Assembly: GCA_937924775.1 (NCBI GenBank)
Contig: CALDUT010000006.1
Coordinates: 62,001-126,000 of the forward strand
Direction of reading: 5' to 3'
Source: an uncultured Gemmata sp.
GTDB lineage: Bacteria; Planctomycetota; Planctomycetia; Gemmatales; Gemmataceae
Length of the DNA: 64,000 nucleotides
Positions within the stretch are counted from its first letter, which is position 1, and each line of letters starts with the position of its first letter. A program made the position numbers and the translations under genes. The notes below the pieces were generated by a model. The model had not been told where the DNA came from. It saw only the letters and a program-made list of their open reading frames with translations, and searched no databases. This document shows positions 63,973 to 64,000 of this stretch, piece after piece.

Positions 63973-64000
63973 CTTGACCCGCCTTCGCGGAGGGCTAAAC

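Overview
The window looks like chromosomal DNA from a planctomycete of the Gemmataceae type. This is inferred from high GC, many long proteins without close model homologues, an exported giant protein that begins with the planctomycete-style LExLExRxVPA segment, a PVC-type membrane-bound dehydrogenase with HEAT repeats and a CxxCH heme site, and the mix of eukaryote-like kinase, PP2C, vWA and FHA-like domains. The species cannot be named from the sequence alone.

Layout. 1-4.1 kb: the start of a giant surface or exported protein on the minus strand, cut by the window edge. 4.4-28.6 kb: a mostly minus-strand block with two vWA proteins, a vWA-like/PP2C phosphatase, two paralogous membrane proteins ending in an FHA-like domain and a zinc ribbon, two large exported or anchored unknowns, a GAP1-like protein with a C-terminal anchor, a kinase-like protein, and a membrane-anchored zinc-ribbon GTPase. 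miaA, a release-factor-like gene and a small plus-strand island (an 82-aa membrane coiled coil and a TPR-like protein) are embedded in it. I read this block as a variant of the GTPase-centred conflict and signalling systems known from multicellular and complex prokaryotes. It is the most interesting part of the window. A typical toxic effector is not obvious.

28.9-35.1 kb: a conserved unknown, a small membrane protein, a class I aminotransferase, a PolX-type polymerase with a PHP domain, and a PseG-like glycan enzyme. 35.1-37.3 kb: three parS-like sites in long direct repeats, followed by parB and a terminator. A fourth site in the same kind of extended unit, inverted, lies at 60.8 kb, so the window is probably close to the replication origin. 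37.5-39.1 kb: three tandem small secreted paralogues. 39.4-44.0 kb: tRNA-Pro(UGG), then an arsenic operon (arsR, arsD, arsA, acr3) with a readable promoter and operator.

44.4-56 kb: Tat-type metallophosphoesterase, PVC dehydrogenase, acyl-CoA dehydrogenase, FkbM methyltransferase, GTP cyclohydrolase I, and a large FAD plus Fe-S oxidoreductase. 55.7-58.1 kb: moaD, moaE, a histidine phosphatase and moaA, which serve molybdopterin synthesis. 58.2-60.6 kb: a two-gene ABC exporter. 61-64 kb: pxpB, a PfkB sugar kinase and a lipoprotein. No CRISPR array, insertion sequence, rRNA or prophage was seen.
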